A DNA stretch of 64,000 nt from Panacagrimonas sp965216805. Lineage in GTDB: Bacteria; Pseudomonadota; Gammaproteobacteria; Nevskiales; Nevskiaceae. The stretch covers positions 620,001 to 684,000 of the forward strand of contig NZ_CBDCGN010000002.1 in the NCBI RefSeq assembly GCF_965216805.1, read 5' to 3'. A program made the position numbers and the translations under genes. The notes below the pieces were generated by a model. The model had not been told where the DNA came from, made no database searches, and saw nothing but the letters and a program-made list of their open reading frames with translations. Below, in pieces: positions 23,095 through 31,720 of the stretch; positions within the stretch are counted from its first letter, which is position 1, and every line of letters begins with the position of its first letter.

Positions 23095-24936
23095 ATGGAG
23101 AAGATTTTGAACAAGCTCGTAGCATTGGCGCTGATGTCGATTCTGGGGTGCAGCGTTGCTGTCGCCGCCGCCGACCAGACCGCTCGCCTGGGCAAGGACC
23201 TGACCGAGGTCGGCGCCGAACGCGCCGGCAATGCCGAAGGCAGCATCCCGGCCTACGCGGGCAGGGCGGCTTTCGCGCCGGACATGCTCAAGCTCACCCG
23301 CGCGCAACTCGAAGATCTGCGCACGCGCCTGGTGAAAGACATCCAGAGCATGATCGGCGACCCGGCCGTGGTCGGAGACATCCTGACCCAGGCGCAGGCG
23401 ATCATGGATGCCGAGCCGGCCAAGGCTGATCGGGTGATCGCGGTGGTGAAGTCGATGCTGTCGGCGGACCCTGCGCTCAAGGCCGACTTCGACCAGGCAC
23501 TTGCAGCGCGTGGGGGCAAGTCGGTCGACGGGCTGATCGCGCAGGTGCAGGCGCGCAAGCTCAAGCTGCCGGAGATTCGCGACGACATCGTGGCGGTGAT
23601 CGCGCAGCTGAAGTCCCGGGAAGGCGAGGCGTTCCTGTCGCGCATGGTGGCGAGCTTCGATATCGGCAAGGTGCTGGAGATTGTGAGCCTGATCGACGAC
23701 CCCAAGACGCGGGTGCAGGCCAACGAGCTGGTGATGAAATACATGCCCTCGTACGTGAAGGGCTTTCTGCAATACCGCACACCGGAAGCCAAGACCGCGC
23801 TGGACTCCATCGAGCCGCTGTACGTGATCACCCAGGCCAATCTGGCGCAGCACCAGGACAAGTTGAGCGAGGGCCACAAGGGCCTGTTCAAAACCTACCC
23901 CGATTACAAGATGGTGGTGTATCCCAGTTTCCGGAATGCCTTTTTCCCGGACGAGATCCTGCAGGCGACCGTGGCCAACGCCAGCCGAGCGACGCTTACG
24001 GGGACCGACGAAATCAAGGGCGCCGAGCTGGGCTTTCCGTTTCCGATTCCAGGTTCCGGCGCGGAAGCGATCTGGAACCACAAACTCAAGTTCCGCGGCA
24101 GCGCGGTCAAGCGCTACAACAACCAGGCTATCGTCAAGCCGGACGGCACCTACAAGATCAGCAAGCTGGTCGAGGACGTGAAGTTCAAATACGCCAACCT
24201 CAAGGAAAGTGCGGAGATTCGCGCCGGCGGTCTGTTCGCCTATTACCTGCAGGAAGTATTAGAGCCGCCGCGCCAGGCCGGCCAGGTGATTCTGGTGCAC
24301 GAGACCGCCGGCAACGCCGGTCTGACCCGCAATGCGTGGATCTACTCACCGGGCATCGCGCGCGTGAACCGCGCGCCGGATGTGGGTTACGACAATCCGT
24401 CCATCGGCTCCGACGGCGAACAGTTCAACGACCAGATCGACATCTTCAACGGCGCGCTTGACCGCTACGACTGGAAGCTGGTCGGCAAGAAAGAGGTGCT
24501 GATTCCCTACAACTCCTGGATGCTCAACAGCCCCACGTTCAAGTACGCAGACCTGATCCGGCCGGGCCATCTCAACCAGGATCTGGCGCGTTACGAGCTG
24601 CACCGCGTGTGGGTGGTGGAGGCCACGCTCAAGTCAGGGCAGCGCCATCGCTTCGGCAAGCGGACGTTCTATCTGGACGAAGACTCCTGGTCGATCGCGC
24701 TGGTGGATTGCTACGACAACCGCGGCGAACTGTGGAAAGTGCAGGAAGCACACCTGCTGACCATTCCCTTCATCCCCACCGTCAGTGGTGTGCCGGAAAC
24801 CATCTACGACCTGCAGTCCAAGCGTTACTTCGTCACCACGCTGACCAACGAAGACGCCATCTCCGATTTCGAGGTGGAGTACCAGGACTCCATGTTCACG
24901 CCCGGCGCGTTGCAGAAGAAGGCCAGGACGAAGTGA
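23095..24936 (+). CDS. DUF1329-family protein with a large internal insertion
   Basis: A 613-residue exported protein (signal peptide ending near residue 26). The DUF1329 N-terminal box is at residues 31-56 (LGKDLTEVGAERAGN, SIPAYAG). The family normally continues at once with the EPLYVITQANLAQHQDKLS part, but here that starts at about residue 240. About 180 extra residues, mostly helical and charged (IQSMIGDPAVV, DIVAVIAQLKSREG), are inserted. The rest is typical (LGFPFPIPGSGAEAIWNH; DSWSIALVDCYDNRGELWKV). It is probably periplasmic, related to lipoprotein-carrier folds, and acts with the RND permease. It overlaps the next gene by 4 bp. Confidence 0.88.
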   Translation: MEKILNKLVALALMSILGCSVAVAAADQTARLGKDLTEVGAERAGNAEGSIPAYAGRAAFAPDMLKLTRAQLEDLRTRLVKDIQSMIGDPAVVGDILTQAQAIMDAEPAKADRVIAVVKSMLSADPALKADFDQALAARGGKSVDGLIAQVQARKLKLPEIRDDIVAVIAQLKSREGEAFLSRMVASFDIGKVLEIVSLIDDPKTRVQANELVMKYMPSYVKGFLQYRTPEAKTALDSIEPLYVITQANLAQHQDKLSEGHKGLFKTYPDYKMVVYPSFRNAFFPDEILQATVANASRATLTGTDEIKGAELGFPFPIPGSGAEAIWNHKLKFRGSAVKRYNNQAIVKPDGTYKISKLVEDVKFKYANLKESAEIRAGGLFAYYLQEVLEPPRQAGQVILVHETAGNAGLTRNAWIYSPGIARVNRAPDVGYDNPSIGSDGEQFNDQIDIFNGALDRYDWKLVGKKEVLIPYNSWMLNSPTFKYADLIRPGHLNQDLARYELHRVWVVEATLKSGQRHRFGKRTFYLDEDSWSIALVDCYDNRGELWKVQEAHLLTIPFIPTVSGVPETIYDLQSKRYFVTTLTNEDAISDFEVEYQDSMFTPGALQKKARTK

Positions 24937-26012
24937 AATCCACGCTGCGCGTCGCCCGCATCGGCCGAGGCGACGGTGGGCGGTGGTACTGGCTCTGCGG
25001 GTGCATGGCGGCGATGTTCCTGCACTGCGCGACGGCGCAGGATTCGCCGTCGCTGCCGGATGGCGATGCGCGGCCCGCGCTGATCGCGCCCAAGGCCGCG
25101 CAGACCCGGCTGCTGGACATCGCACGGGCCGGTGCCCACCTGGTGGCCGTAGGCCAGCACGGCGTGATACTGCGCTCGGAAGACGGCGCACAGTGGCGGC
25201 AGGTCGAATCGCCGGTCGGGGTGATGCTGACGCGGGTGCGTTTCACCGATCCGCTGTCGGGCTGGGCGCTGGGTTACGACGCCAGCATTCTGCAGACCGT
25301 CGATGGCGGTCGCACCTGGGCGCTGCGCCATCGCGATACGGACGGGCACGCCTTGTACGACCTGCTGTTCTTCGACCCACGGCATGGCCTGGCGGTGGGT
25401 GCCTACGGCAGCATGCTGAGCACCCGCGACGGCGGCGCCAGCTGGACTGCGATGGACCCTCCGCTCGCCGAACTGGGCATGCACCTCAACGCGGTGATCG
25501 CGCTGGGCGACGCTTCCCTGCTGGTGGTGGGCGAGCGCGGCCTGATGGCGCGCTCGGTGGACCAGGCCAGGACCTGGACCTTGATCGACGGGCCTTACGC
25601 GGGTTCGTTGTTTGGCGGCATGGCGATGGGCGCCGGCGCGGCACTGGTTCACGGCATGCGCGGCAACGTCTACGTCGCAGACGACTTGGCGCACTGTCCA
25701 CCGATCGCTGCGGACGCCTGGGACCCTTATGCGCGAAGCACCGTGACCGACCGCGAGGCGCTGGCTGCGCTGGGTTGGCGCCGCCTGGACAGCCCGGTGC
25801 AGGAGAGCCTGTTCGGCGCTCTGCGGTTGAATGGTCAGGGCGTGTTGCTGGTGGGTGTGAACGGCACGGCGCTGAGTTGGGACGGTGCAGGCACCGCGCT
25901 GCAGATCGTGAAGACTGCCGCCGCCGAGACACTGACCCGAGCGCTGAGCTTCAACGGCCGTTTGATCGCGGTCGGCCGCCGCGGCGTCGAAGATCTGGGG
26001 CCGCTCCAATGA
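24933..26012 (+). CDS. YCF48/BNR-repeat beta-propeller protein
   Basis: A 359-residue exported protein. After an N-terminal hydrophobic segment it has repeated propeller blades with Asp-box motifs: SEDGAQWRQVE, TVDGGRTWALR, TRDGGASWTAM and SVDQARTWTLI. The GTG start overlaps the DUF1329 stop, and its stop overlaps the RND start, so all three are one operon. In equivalent loci this protein goes with DUF1329, DUF1302 and MMPL-type permeases. It probably acts in the periplasm as an adaptor; its exact role is unknown. Confidence 0.88.
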   Translation: MKSTLRVARIGRGDGGRWYWLCGCMAAMFLHCATAQDSPSLPDGDARPALIAPKAAQTRLLDIARAGAHLVAVGQHGVILRSEDGAQWRQVESPVGVMLTRVRFTDPLSGWALGYDASILQTVDGGRTWALRHRDTDGHALYDLLFFDPRHGLAVGAYGSMLSTRDGGASWTAMDPPLAELGMHLNAVIALGDASLLVVGERGLMARSVDQARTWTLIDGPYAGSLFGGMAMGAGAALVHGMRGNVYVADDLAHCPPIAADAWDPYARSTVTDREALAALGWRRLDSPVQESLFGALRLNGQGVLLVGVNGTALSWDGAGTALQIVKTAAAETLTRALSFNGRLIAVGRRGVEDLGPLQ

Positions 26013-28546
26013 CCGCAAGCACCACGTCCACCGGTTTCACCCGAGCCGTTCTGCGCGCGGTGGAGCCGGTGATCTTCGGACATCGCGCGGCCAGCCTGAC
26101 GGTGCTGGCGCTGCTGACGGTGTTCCTGGCCTGGAACGCGGCGCAGCTCAGGCCCAACGCCGGCTGGCTGAAGATGGTGCCGCAGTCGCATCCGTACATG
26201 CAGACGTTCATGCAGTACTACCGCGACTTCGGTGGCGCCAATACCGTCCTGATCGCGCTCAAGCACCACCGCGGCGACATCTACCAGCCCATCTTCATGG
26301 AGACGCTGCGCCGGGCGGAGGCCGACGTCTTCAATGTCCCCGGCGTGGATCGGGCGCGGGTCAATTCCATCTTCTCGCCCAGCATCCTCTACATCGAGGT
26401 GGTGGAAGGCGGGTTGGCGGGCGAGAACGTCATCCCGTCCGATTACACGCCGACGCCGGAGATGATGGCGCGCATCCGCGGCAACGTGGCCAAGGCCAAT
26501 GTCATCGGTCGGCTGGTATCGGAAGACCAGACCACCGCGCTGATTCAGCTCGAACTGCTGGAGGCCGATCCGCAGGCCGGCACCATGCAGGCACAGGCCG
26601 AAGCGGCCAAGCCCCTGCACCAGCGTCTGCGCCAGGCCTGGGCGCAGCAGGACACCATGGCGGCCAGGCTCGAGGCCGTCGGCGAATTGCTGATGCGCAA
26701 CCAGGATCCGCACGCCGGCCTGGACTACGTGAAAGTCGGCGCGGCGCTGGAGGCGATCCGCGCTCGCTACGAAACCGACGACATCAGTGTGCACATCGTC
26801 GGTTTCGCCAAGGTGGTCGACGACATGACCCGCGCCAGCCTGCAGGTGGCAGGCTTCTTTCTGGTGGCATTGCTGGCGATGGGCCTGCTGTTGTGGTTTT
26901 ACGTCGGCTCGCTGCCGCTGGCGCTGCTGGTGGTGGGCACCTCGCTGGTGGCCTGCATCTGGGAGCTGGGTCTGCTCAGGCTGGTCGGTTACGGATTGGA
27001 CCCGTTTGCCTTGCTGGTGCCGTTTCTGATCATGTCGGTATCGGTGAGCCACGGCGTGCAGTACGTGAGCGCCTGGGCCGGCGAAATTTCGGAGCGCGGC
27101 GCCAGTAATCGACAGGCGGCACTGGCGACGTTCCGCTCGCTGGCCATCCCGGGCGTGGTGGCGCTGCTCACCGACATCGCCGGGTTTGGCACGATCTACC
27201 TGATCGACATCCAGATCATTCGCGAGATGTCGATCAATGCGGTGTTCGGCATGCTCGGCGTGATCGTGGTCAACAAGATGTTGTTGCCGATCGTGCTGTC
27301 CTATGTGCGCCTGCCGGACGTGGAAGGATTTCGCCAGGCGCAGGCCAAGCGCGACCGTTTCGGCGAGTCGCTGTTCAGACGCATGGCGGCACTCACGCGT
27401 CGGGGTCCCGCCACCGCAGTGCTGCTGGTGTGCGCGGCATTGGCAGTGTACGGCCTGGTGCAGTACCCCAAGGTGCGCATCGGCGATACCACCGAGGGGG
27501 TGCCGGAATTGCGGCCGGACTCGCGGTTCAACCAGGACGCGCGCGCGATCGCTGCGAATTTCGCGATGGGGGTGGACCATCTCAAGGTGATCGGCGAATC
27601 CTTCGAAGACGGCTGTATCGATTACGCGGTGATGAGCGAGATGGATCGCTTCTCCTGGTACCTGAAAAACCAGGAGGGCGTGCGCGACGTGCTGTCGTTG
27701 ATCGAACTGGCCAAGCTGGCCAATTCGGGCCTGAACGAAGGGCGCCTGGACGCCGAGCGTCTGCCGCGCGCACCGCAGGCGCTGGCGCAGATCACCGCGC
27801 TGGTGCCGACCACCACCGGGTTTCTCACCGATACCTGCGACGCCCTGGCGCTGTTCGTCTTCACCACCGATCACAAGGCCGAGACCATCACCGCACTGAC
27901 CGATGCGGTGCAACGCTACGTCGCCGAACTGCAGGTCGACCGACGGGTCGATCTGCGTCTGGCCTCGGGCAACATCGGGGTGATGGCCGCCACCAACGAG
28001 GAGGTGCGGCGCAATGAGATTCCGGTGATCGCCTGGGTCTACGCGGCGATCGCGTTGTTCCTGTGGGCGAGCTTTCGCACCCGTTCGGGGGTGCTGTGCG
28101 TGATCCTGCCGCTGTCGCTGGTGACCTTGCTGGGCTATTCACTGATGGTGGCGCTGGACATCGGCCAGAAAGTGGCAACCTTGCCGGTGCTGGCGCTGGC
28201 CACCGGTATCGGTGTCGACTACGGCATCTACAGCTACTCGGTCATCGCCGCCGGGCTGCGGCGTGGCTTGAGCTTGGAAGAAGCGTATTTCCAGAAGATG
28301 CGCACCACCGGCAAAGCCACCCTGTTCACCGGTGCGGGTCTCAGCATAGGGGTGGCCATGTGGACATTCTCCGAGCTGCAGTTTCAGCGCGATATGGGCG
28401 TACTGCTGGTGTTTGCATTCATCGCCAACATGATCGGCGCCATCGTGGTGATTCCGGCGCTGGCCCACTTTCTGGGACACGAGGAGCGCAGGCACGCCAA
28501 CCGCGATCTCACGGCCGGGGCCGACGACGCGGTGCCGGGTCCTTAG
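26009..28546 (+). CDS. RND-superfamily (MMPL/HpnN-like) efflux permease
   Basis: An 845-residue inner-membrane protein with two halves, each with a transmembrane helix, a periplasmic loop and a five-helix sterol-sensing-like bundle. The first bundle starts at about residue 280 (LQVAGFFLVALLAMGLLL) and the second at about residue 670 (IPVIAWVYAAIALFLWA). GIGVDYGIYSYSV in the second half and LLVPFLIMSVSVSHGVQYV in the first carry the RND polar residues for proton relay. Shape and context fit hydrophobic-compound or lipid transport rather than tripartite drug efflux: no adaptor gene is nearby, but DUF1329 and YCF48 partners are. Confidence 0.9.
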   Translation: MTASTTSTGFTRAVLRAVEPVIFGHRAASLTVLALLTVFLAWNAAQLRPNAGWLKMVPQSHPYMQTFMQYYRDFGGANTVLIALKHHRGDIYQPIFMETLRRAEADVFNVPGVDRARVNSIFSPSILYIEVVEGGLAGENVIPSDYTPTPEMMARIRGNVAKANVIGRLVSEDQTTALIQLELLEADPQAGTMQAQAEAAKPLHQRLRQAWAQQDTMAARLEAVGELLMRNQDPHAGLDYVKVGAALEAIRARYETDDISVHIVGFAKVVDDMTRASLQVAGFFLVALLAMGLLLWFYVGSLPLALLVVGTSLVACIWELGLLRLVGYGLDPFALLVPFLIMSVSVSHGVQYVSAWAGEISERGASNRQAALATFRSLAIPGVVALLTDIAGFGTIYLIDIQIIREMSINAVFGMLGVIVVNKMLLPIVLSYVRLPDVEGFRQAQAKRDRFGESLFRRMAALTRRGPATAVLLVCAALAVYGLVQYPKVRIGDTTEGVPELRPDSRFNQDARAIAANFAMGVDHLKVIGESFEDGCIDYAVMSEMDRFSWYLKNQEGVRDVLSLIELAKLANSGLNEGRLDAERLPRAPQALAQITALVPTTTGFLTDTCDALALFVFTTDHKAETITALTDAVQRYVAELQVDRRVDLRLASGNIGVMAATNEEVRRNEIPVIAWVYAAIALFLWASFRTRSGVLCVILPLSLVTLLGYSLMVALDIGQKVATLPVLALATGIGVDYGIYSYSVIAAGLRRGLSLEEAYFQKMRTTGKATLFTGAGLSIGVAMWTFSELQFQRDMGVLLVFAFIANMIGAIVVIPALAHFLGHEERRHANRDLTAGADDAVPGP

Positions 28547-28570
28547 TCCCGGGGAGTGTTAGGGAGTGGC

Positions 28571-29443
28571 CTAAGCCGACTTCCTGCGCACGCTGCCGGG
28601 CCCGTAGCCGTGCACCCGCTTGAAACTGCGGCGAAACGCCGCTTCGGTCTGATAGCCCAGACGTTCTGCGGCGTGGGCCACCGACAGGCGCGGGTCGCGC
28701 AGCAGCTTGAGCGCCTGCGCCATCCGCCAGCGCGTCAGGTACTGATAAGGCGTTTCCTCCATCACCTCGGCAAAGCGCTCCGCAAAGGCGGTGCGCGACA
28801 TCAGCGCCACTGCCGCCAGCGATGCCACGGTCCACGGTTTGCCGGGTGCGCGATGCATGGCGTCGAGCACGCGGCGCAGGCGTGCATCGGCCATCGCGGC
28901 GAACAGGCCCCGGCGCGAATCGGCGCCCACCAGATGCTGGCGCAAGGCCATCACGAACAGCGCGTCGGCCAGCTTGTCCATCACCGCCTGGCTGCCAAAG
29001 CCGCCGCGATTGGCCTCTTGCACCAACAGCTCGGCCAGACGTCTGAAGGTGTCGCCCGAATCGACGCCGCGCACGTGCATCAGATCGGGCAGGCCGGCCA
29101 GCACCGGGTTGCCGCTGGCGGATTCGAATTCGAGTTCGCCGCACAACATGGTGGTGTAGCCACCGTCGCCGAGCGCTTCATCGGTCGGCGTGAGCACGTG
29201 CGCGGTGCCGCGCGGCAACACCACCAGATCGCCGGCTTCCAGGCGCACCGGCCGATCCACCCCCTCGATCCTCATCCAGCAGCTGCCCTGATCCATCAGG
29301 TGCAGCCAGGCGGTCCCCGTCGGAGCCTGCCCGTCCCAGTCGCGCCAGCGGCCGCAATAACGCATGTTGTCGGTGATGCGCGAGCGCAGCTGATAGGCCG
29401 CGAGCACGGTATCGAGCAGGGCGTCGTCTGTACGTTCCGTCAT
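28571..29443 (-). CDS. AraC-family regulator with N-terminal cupin domain
   Basis: A 290-residue protein. The N-terminal cupin part (LHLMDQGSCWMRIEG, LEAGDLVVLPRGTAHVL) matches the cupin_6 group of AraC regulators. The C-terminal HTH pair is AAVALMSRTAFAERFAEVM and ERLGYQTEAAFRRSFKRVHG. ATG at 29443 is chosen; GTG at 29464 is possible. It is divergent from the DoxX/RiPP operon (82 bases between starts), which makes it a candidate regulator of that operon, although such regulators often act on redox or oxidoreductase genes. Confidence 0.88.
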   Translation of the reverse strand: MTERTDDALLDTVLAAYQLRSRITDNMRYCGRWRDWDGQAPTGTAWLHLMDQGSCWMRIEGVDRPVRLEAGDLVVLPRGTAHVLTPTDEALGDGGYTTMLCGELEFESASGNPVLAGLPDLMHVRGVDSGDTFRRLAELLVQEANRGGFGSQAVMDKLADALFVMALRQHLVGADSRRGLFAAMADARLRRVLDAMHRAPGKPWTVASLAAVALMSRTAFAERFAEVMEETPYQYLTRWRMAQALKLLRDPRLSVAHAAERLGYQTEAAFRRSFKRVHGYGPGSVRRKSA

Positions 29444-29525
29444 GGAGCGCGAACCCGAGGGCACAGGCTGAAAGGCCGCGCGAGGCTAGCATGACGCTTG
29501 TCGAATCACGCCAAGGGTTGCGCGC

Positions 29526-30164
29526 ATGAGGGCCGTCTCCGTACTGCAACAAACTTACGAAACAGTGCTGTCTCGCGCTGCCCCAGCGGATTTTCTGCCC
29601 GCCCTGCTGCTGCGCTTGTACCTGGCGCCGGTGTTCTGGATGGCGGGCTGGAACAAGTTCAACAGTTTCGATGCCACTGTGGAGTGGTTCGGCAACGCGC
29701 AATGGGGTCTGGGACTGCCGCTGCCCTGGCTGATGGCAGCGCTGGCCACTGCAGCGGAGCTCGGCGGCGCGGTGCTGCTGCTGCTGGGTCTGGGTGTGCG
29801 CCTGATCGCGTTACCGCTGATGGTCACCATGCTGGTCGCGATGTTTGCCGTGCACTGGGAAAACGGCTGGCTGGCGATTGCCGAAGCACGGGGACTGTTC
29901 GCCACCGAGCGGACCATGGCCGCGTCCGAACAGCTGGCCGCGGCCAAGGATCTGTTGCGGGAACACGGCGATTACGCTGAGATCACAAGCAGTGGCAGTC
30001 TGGTCATGCTGAACAACGGGATCGAATTCGGGGCAACCTATTTCGTGATGTTGCTGTCCCTCTTCTTCACCGGTGCCGGGCGCTGGTTCAGCCTGGATTA
30101 CTGGCTGGCCCGCAGAATGGGATCTTCCGTTGCGTCCAGAGCTGGCGTGCCGGCGTACAGTTAA
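29526..30164 (+). CDS. DoxX-family membrane protein (HvfX-like)
   Basis: A 212-residue protein with four to five membrane helices in DoxX order: LLRLYLAPVFWMAGWNKF, WLMAALATAAELGGAVLLL, LIALPLMVTMLVAMFAVHW and a last pair near residues 160-195. A helical loop with WLAIAEARG lies between. DoxX proteins of this length accompany EGKCG-type precursor genes and DUF692/DUF2063 enzymes (HvfX in Haemophilus). Its role there may be redox or membrane handling of the modified peptide. It is the first gene of the likely four-gene operon; 84 bases separate it from the precursor. Confidence 0.85.
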   Translation: MRAVSVLQQTYETVLSRAAPADFLPALLLRLYLAPVFWMAGWNKFNSFDATVEWFGNAQWGLGLPLPWLMAALATAAELGGAVLLLLGLGVRLIALPLMVTMLVAMFAVHWENGWLAIAEARGLFATERTMAASEQLAAAKDLLREHGDYAEITSSGSLVMLNNGIEFGATYFVMLLSLFFTGAGRWFSLDYWLARRMGSSVASRAGVPAYS

Positions 30165-30248
30165 GCGCGCTGTATTCTGCAGTATCGAGTTGTTTTTATC
30201 CTGCTTTACCGAAACGGCCCGTCCGGGCCTCTACCCAGGAGATTTACG

Positions 30249-30521
30249 ATGAGCAAGCTTTCTTCCAAGAGTTCGATGGCGGTGGTGCTCGGCGCCGCGT
30301 TCGCGCTGACCGGTCTGGCTGCGCAGGCTTCGGTGTTCCAGGCCACCGATCTCGGTGCCGGCTACATGGTTGCGGATGCCGGTGAAGGCAAGTGCGGCGA
30401 AGGCAAGTGCGGCGAAGGCAAGAAGGAAGGCGAGGCCAAGTGCGGCGAAGGCAAGTGCGGCGAAGGCAAGAAGGAAGGCGAAGCCAAGTGCGGTGAGGGC
30501 AAGTGCGGCGAGAGCAAGTAA
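30249..30521 (+). CDS. Cysteine-repeat RiPP precursor, HvfA/bufferin-like (EGKCG repeats)
   Basis: A 90-residue protein. A signal peptide (residues 1-27, cleavage near AQA-S) and a short spacer are followed from residue 45 by a low-complexity repeat with six cysteines (49, 54, 65, 70, 81, 86), in the motifs EGKCG (four times) and EAKCG (twice), separated by EGKKEG. EGKCG precursors of the HvfA/bufferin group are modified on cysteine by DUF692 (MNIO) enzymes with DUF2063 partners to copper-binding heterocycles, then exported through Sec. The repeat is encoded by a tandem DNA duplication of about 48 bp. A strong AGGAG site is upstream. Confidence 0.9.
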   Translation: MSKLSSKSSMAVVLGAAFALTGLAAQASVFQATDLGAGYMVADAGEGKCGEGKCGEGKKEGEAKCGEGKCGEGKKEGEAKCGEGKCGESK

Positions 30522-30530
30522 GACCCCCGA

Positions 30531-30575
30531 GCCACACGGCCGCGAAGCAGCCGTCAAGGCGAGTGGGGTCTTCTC
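30531..30575 (+). repeat. 45-bp direct repeat A, hairpin-forming
   Basis: Starts GCCACACGGCCGCG and ends GAGTGGGGTCTTCTC. It contains ACGGC/GCCGT, and its GGGGTC can pair with GACCCC just before it (30522-30527). An identical copy lies 68 bases downstream. It looks like an attenuating stem-loop after the precursor gene. Confidence 0.8.
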
Positions 30576-30598
30576 CACGAGCTTGAGCGGGCTTTGTT

Positions 30599-30643
30599 GC
30601 CACACGGCCGCGAAGCAGCCGTCAAGGCGAGTGGGGTCTTCTC
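30599..30643 (+). repeat. 45-bp direct repeat B, hairpin-forming
   Basis: An exact copy of repeat A over 45 bases; similarity continues for a few bases after one change. Two copies in tandem between the precursor and the DUF692 gene may set the ratio of precursor to enzyme. Confidence 0.8.
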
Positions 30644-30693
30644 TACGCGCCTAGGCACTGTGCTGCTGTTGCGGAAGTAAATTGCTGAAGTAA

Positions 30694-30735
30694 AGCCGCC
30701 AAGGTACGGGGTTCGTTCCTGCTATCTTGGCGGCT
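30694..30735 (+). terminator. Third inverted repeat between precursor and MNIO gene
   Basis: AGCCGCCAAG and CTTGGCGGCT arms of ten bases around a 22-base loop, followed by GTTTCAGTTCT. A weak U-tail suggests partial termination; the MNIO gene starts 100 bases later. Confidence 0.55.
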
Positions 30736-30835
30736 GTTTCAGTTCTGGTCCCGGTGGAGACGAGTGCAGCAGCGCGCTGCCAGGACTTTCGATGCGCAGA
30801 GGCGGCGAACGAAATATCACGACAGGAACTTAGAC

Positions 30836-31720
30836 ATGAATCCCGGTGTTGGACCCAGTCAGCGCTCCCCCAGCATGAGCCCGCATGTACGCGGTGCCGG
30901 CCTGGGCCTGCGCCGCGAGTTGCTGGAGCCGCTCGCGACCGTCGAGCCCGATCATGACGGCATCGGATTCCTGGAAGTGGCTCCGGAGAACTGGATGGGG
31001 ATCGGTGGTCGTCTCGGTCGCCAGTTCCGCGCCTACACCGAGCGATTCCCGTTCGTCACCCATGGATTGTCGCTGTCGATCGGCAGTCCTTCCGGACTGG
31101 ATGAGGCGTTCGTCCGCGGCGTCAAAACCTTTCTGGACCGTCACGGCATCGCCGACTACACCGAACACCTGACGTACTGTTCCGACGACGGTCATCTGTA
31201 CGATCTGATGCCTATCCCGTTCACGATCGAGGCGGTCGAGCATGTGGCGGCGCGGGTGCGGCGCGTACAGGACATCCTGGAGCGACGCATTGCGCTGGAG
31301 AATGCAAGCTACTACGCGGCGCCGGGTCAGCGCATGAGCGAGCTCGCCTTCGTGTGCGCGGTGGTCGAACGCGCCGATTGCGACCTGCTGCTGGACGTCA
31401 ACAATATCTGGGTCAACAGCATCAACCATCGCTACGACCCCTATCAGTTTCTCGACGGGCTGCCGCTGCAGCGCGTGCGTTACATTCATATCGCCGGCCA
31501 TTACGTCGAGGCCGAGGATTTGCGCGTGGATACCCACGGAACCAGCGTGATCGACCCAGTGTGGGCGCTGCTGGACCACGCCTACGCAAGGCTGGGTCCG
31601 GTACCCACGCTGCTGGAGCGCGACTTCAACATTCCGCCGCTGCCGCGTTTGATGGACGAGATCCGGCACATCCACCAGATCCAGGCCCCGCACCGTGAGC
31701 GCACCATCCGAGCTGCCTGA
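30836..31720 (+). CDS. DUF692 multinuclear non-heme iron oxidase (HvfB/MbnB-like RiPP enzyme)
   Basis: A 294-residue TIM-barrel protein of the DUF692/MNIO family. Metal-ligand motifs are visible: FLEVAPENWMG, THGLSLSIG, YTEHLTYCS, IALENASYY, LLLDVNNIWVN and YIHIAGHY. These enzymes use a multi-iron centre and oxygen to oxidise precursor cysteines into oxazolone/thioamide or thiooxazole groups. ATG at 30836 has AGGAA upstream. The stop overlaps the DUF2063 start by 26 bases, so the two subunits are translated together. The substrate is almost certainly the EGKCG peptide at 30249. Confidence 0.93.
   Translation: MNPGVGPSQRSPSMSPHVRGAGLGLRRELLEPLATVEPDHDGIGFLEVAPENWMGIGGRLGRQFRAYTERFPFVTHGLSLSIGSPSGLDEAFVRGVKTFLDRHGIADYTEHLTYCSDDGHLYDLMPIPFTIEAVEHVAARVRRVQDILERRIALENASYYAAPGQRMSELAFVCAVVERADCDLLLDVNNIWVNSINHRYDPYQFLDGLPLQRVRYIHIAGHYVEAEDLRVDTHGTSVIDPVWALLDHAYARLGPVPTLLERDFNIPPLPRLMDEIRHIHQIQAPHRERTIRAA

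Noticed and set aside
25835..27913. 692-residue open frame opposite the YCF48 and RND genes
   Set aside because: It is a GC-rich antisense frame with no recognisable domain; the plus-strand RND protein is clear.
30249..30521. Metallothionein as alternative to a RiPP precursor
   Set aside because: A Sec signal, EGKCG motifs and the adjacent MNIO/DUF2063/DoxX genes fit the HvfA/bufferin group better.
30531..30643. CRISPR-like array between the precursor and MNIO genes
   Set aside because: Only two identical 45-bp repeats, with 23 bases between, and no cas genes. A duplicated hairpin explains it better.
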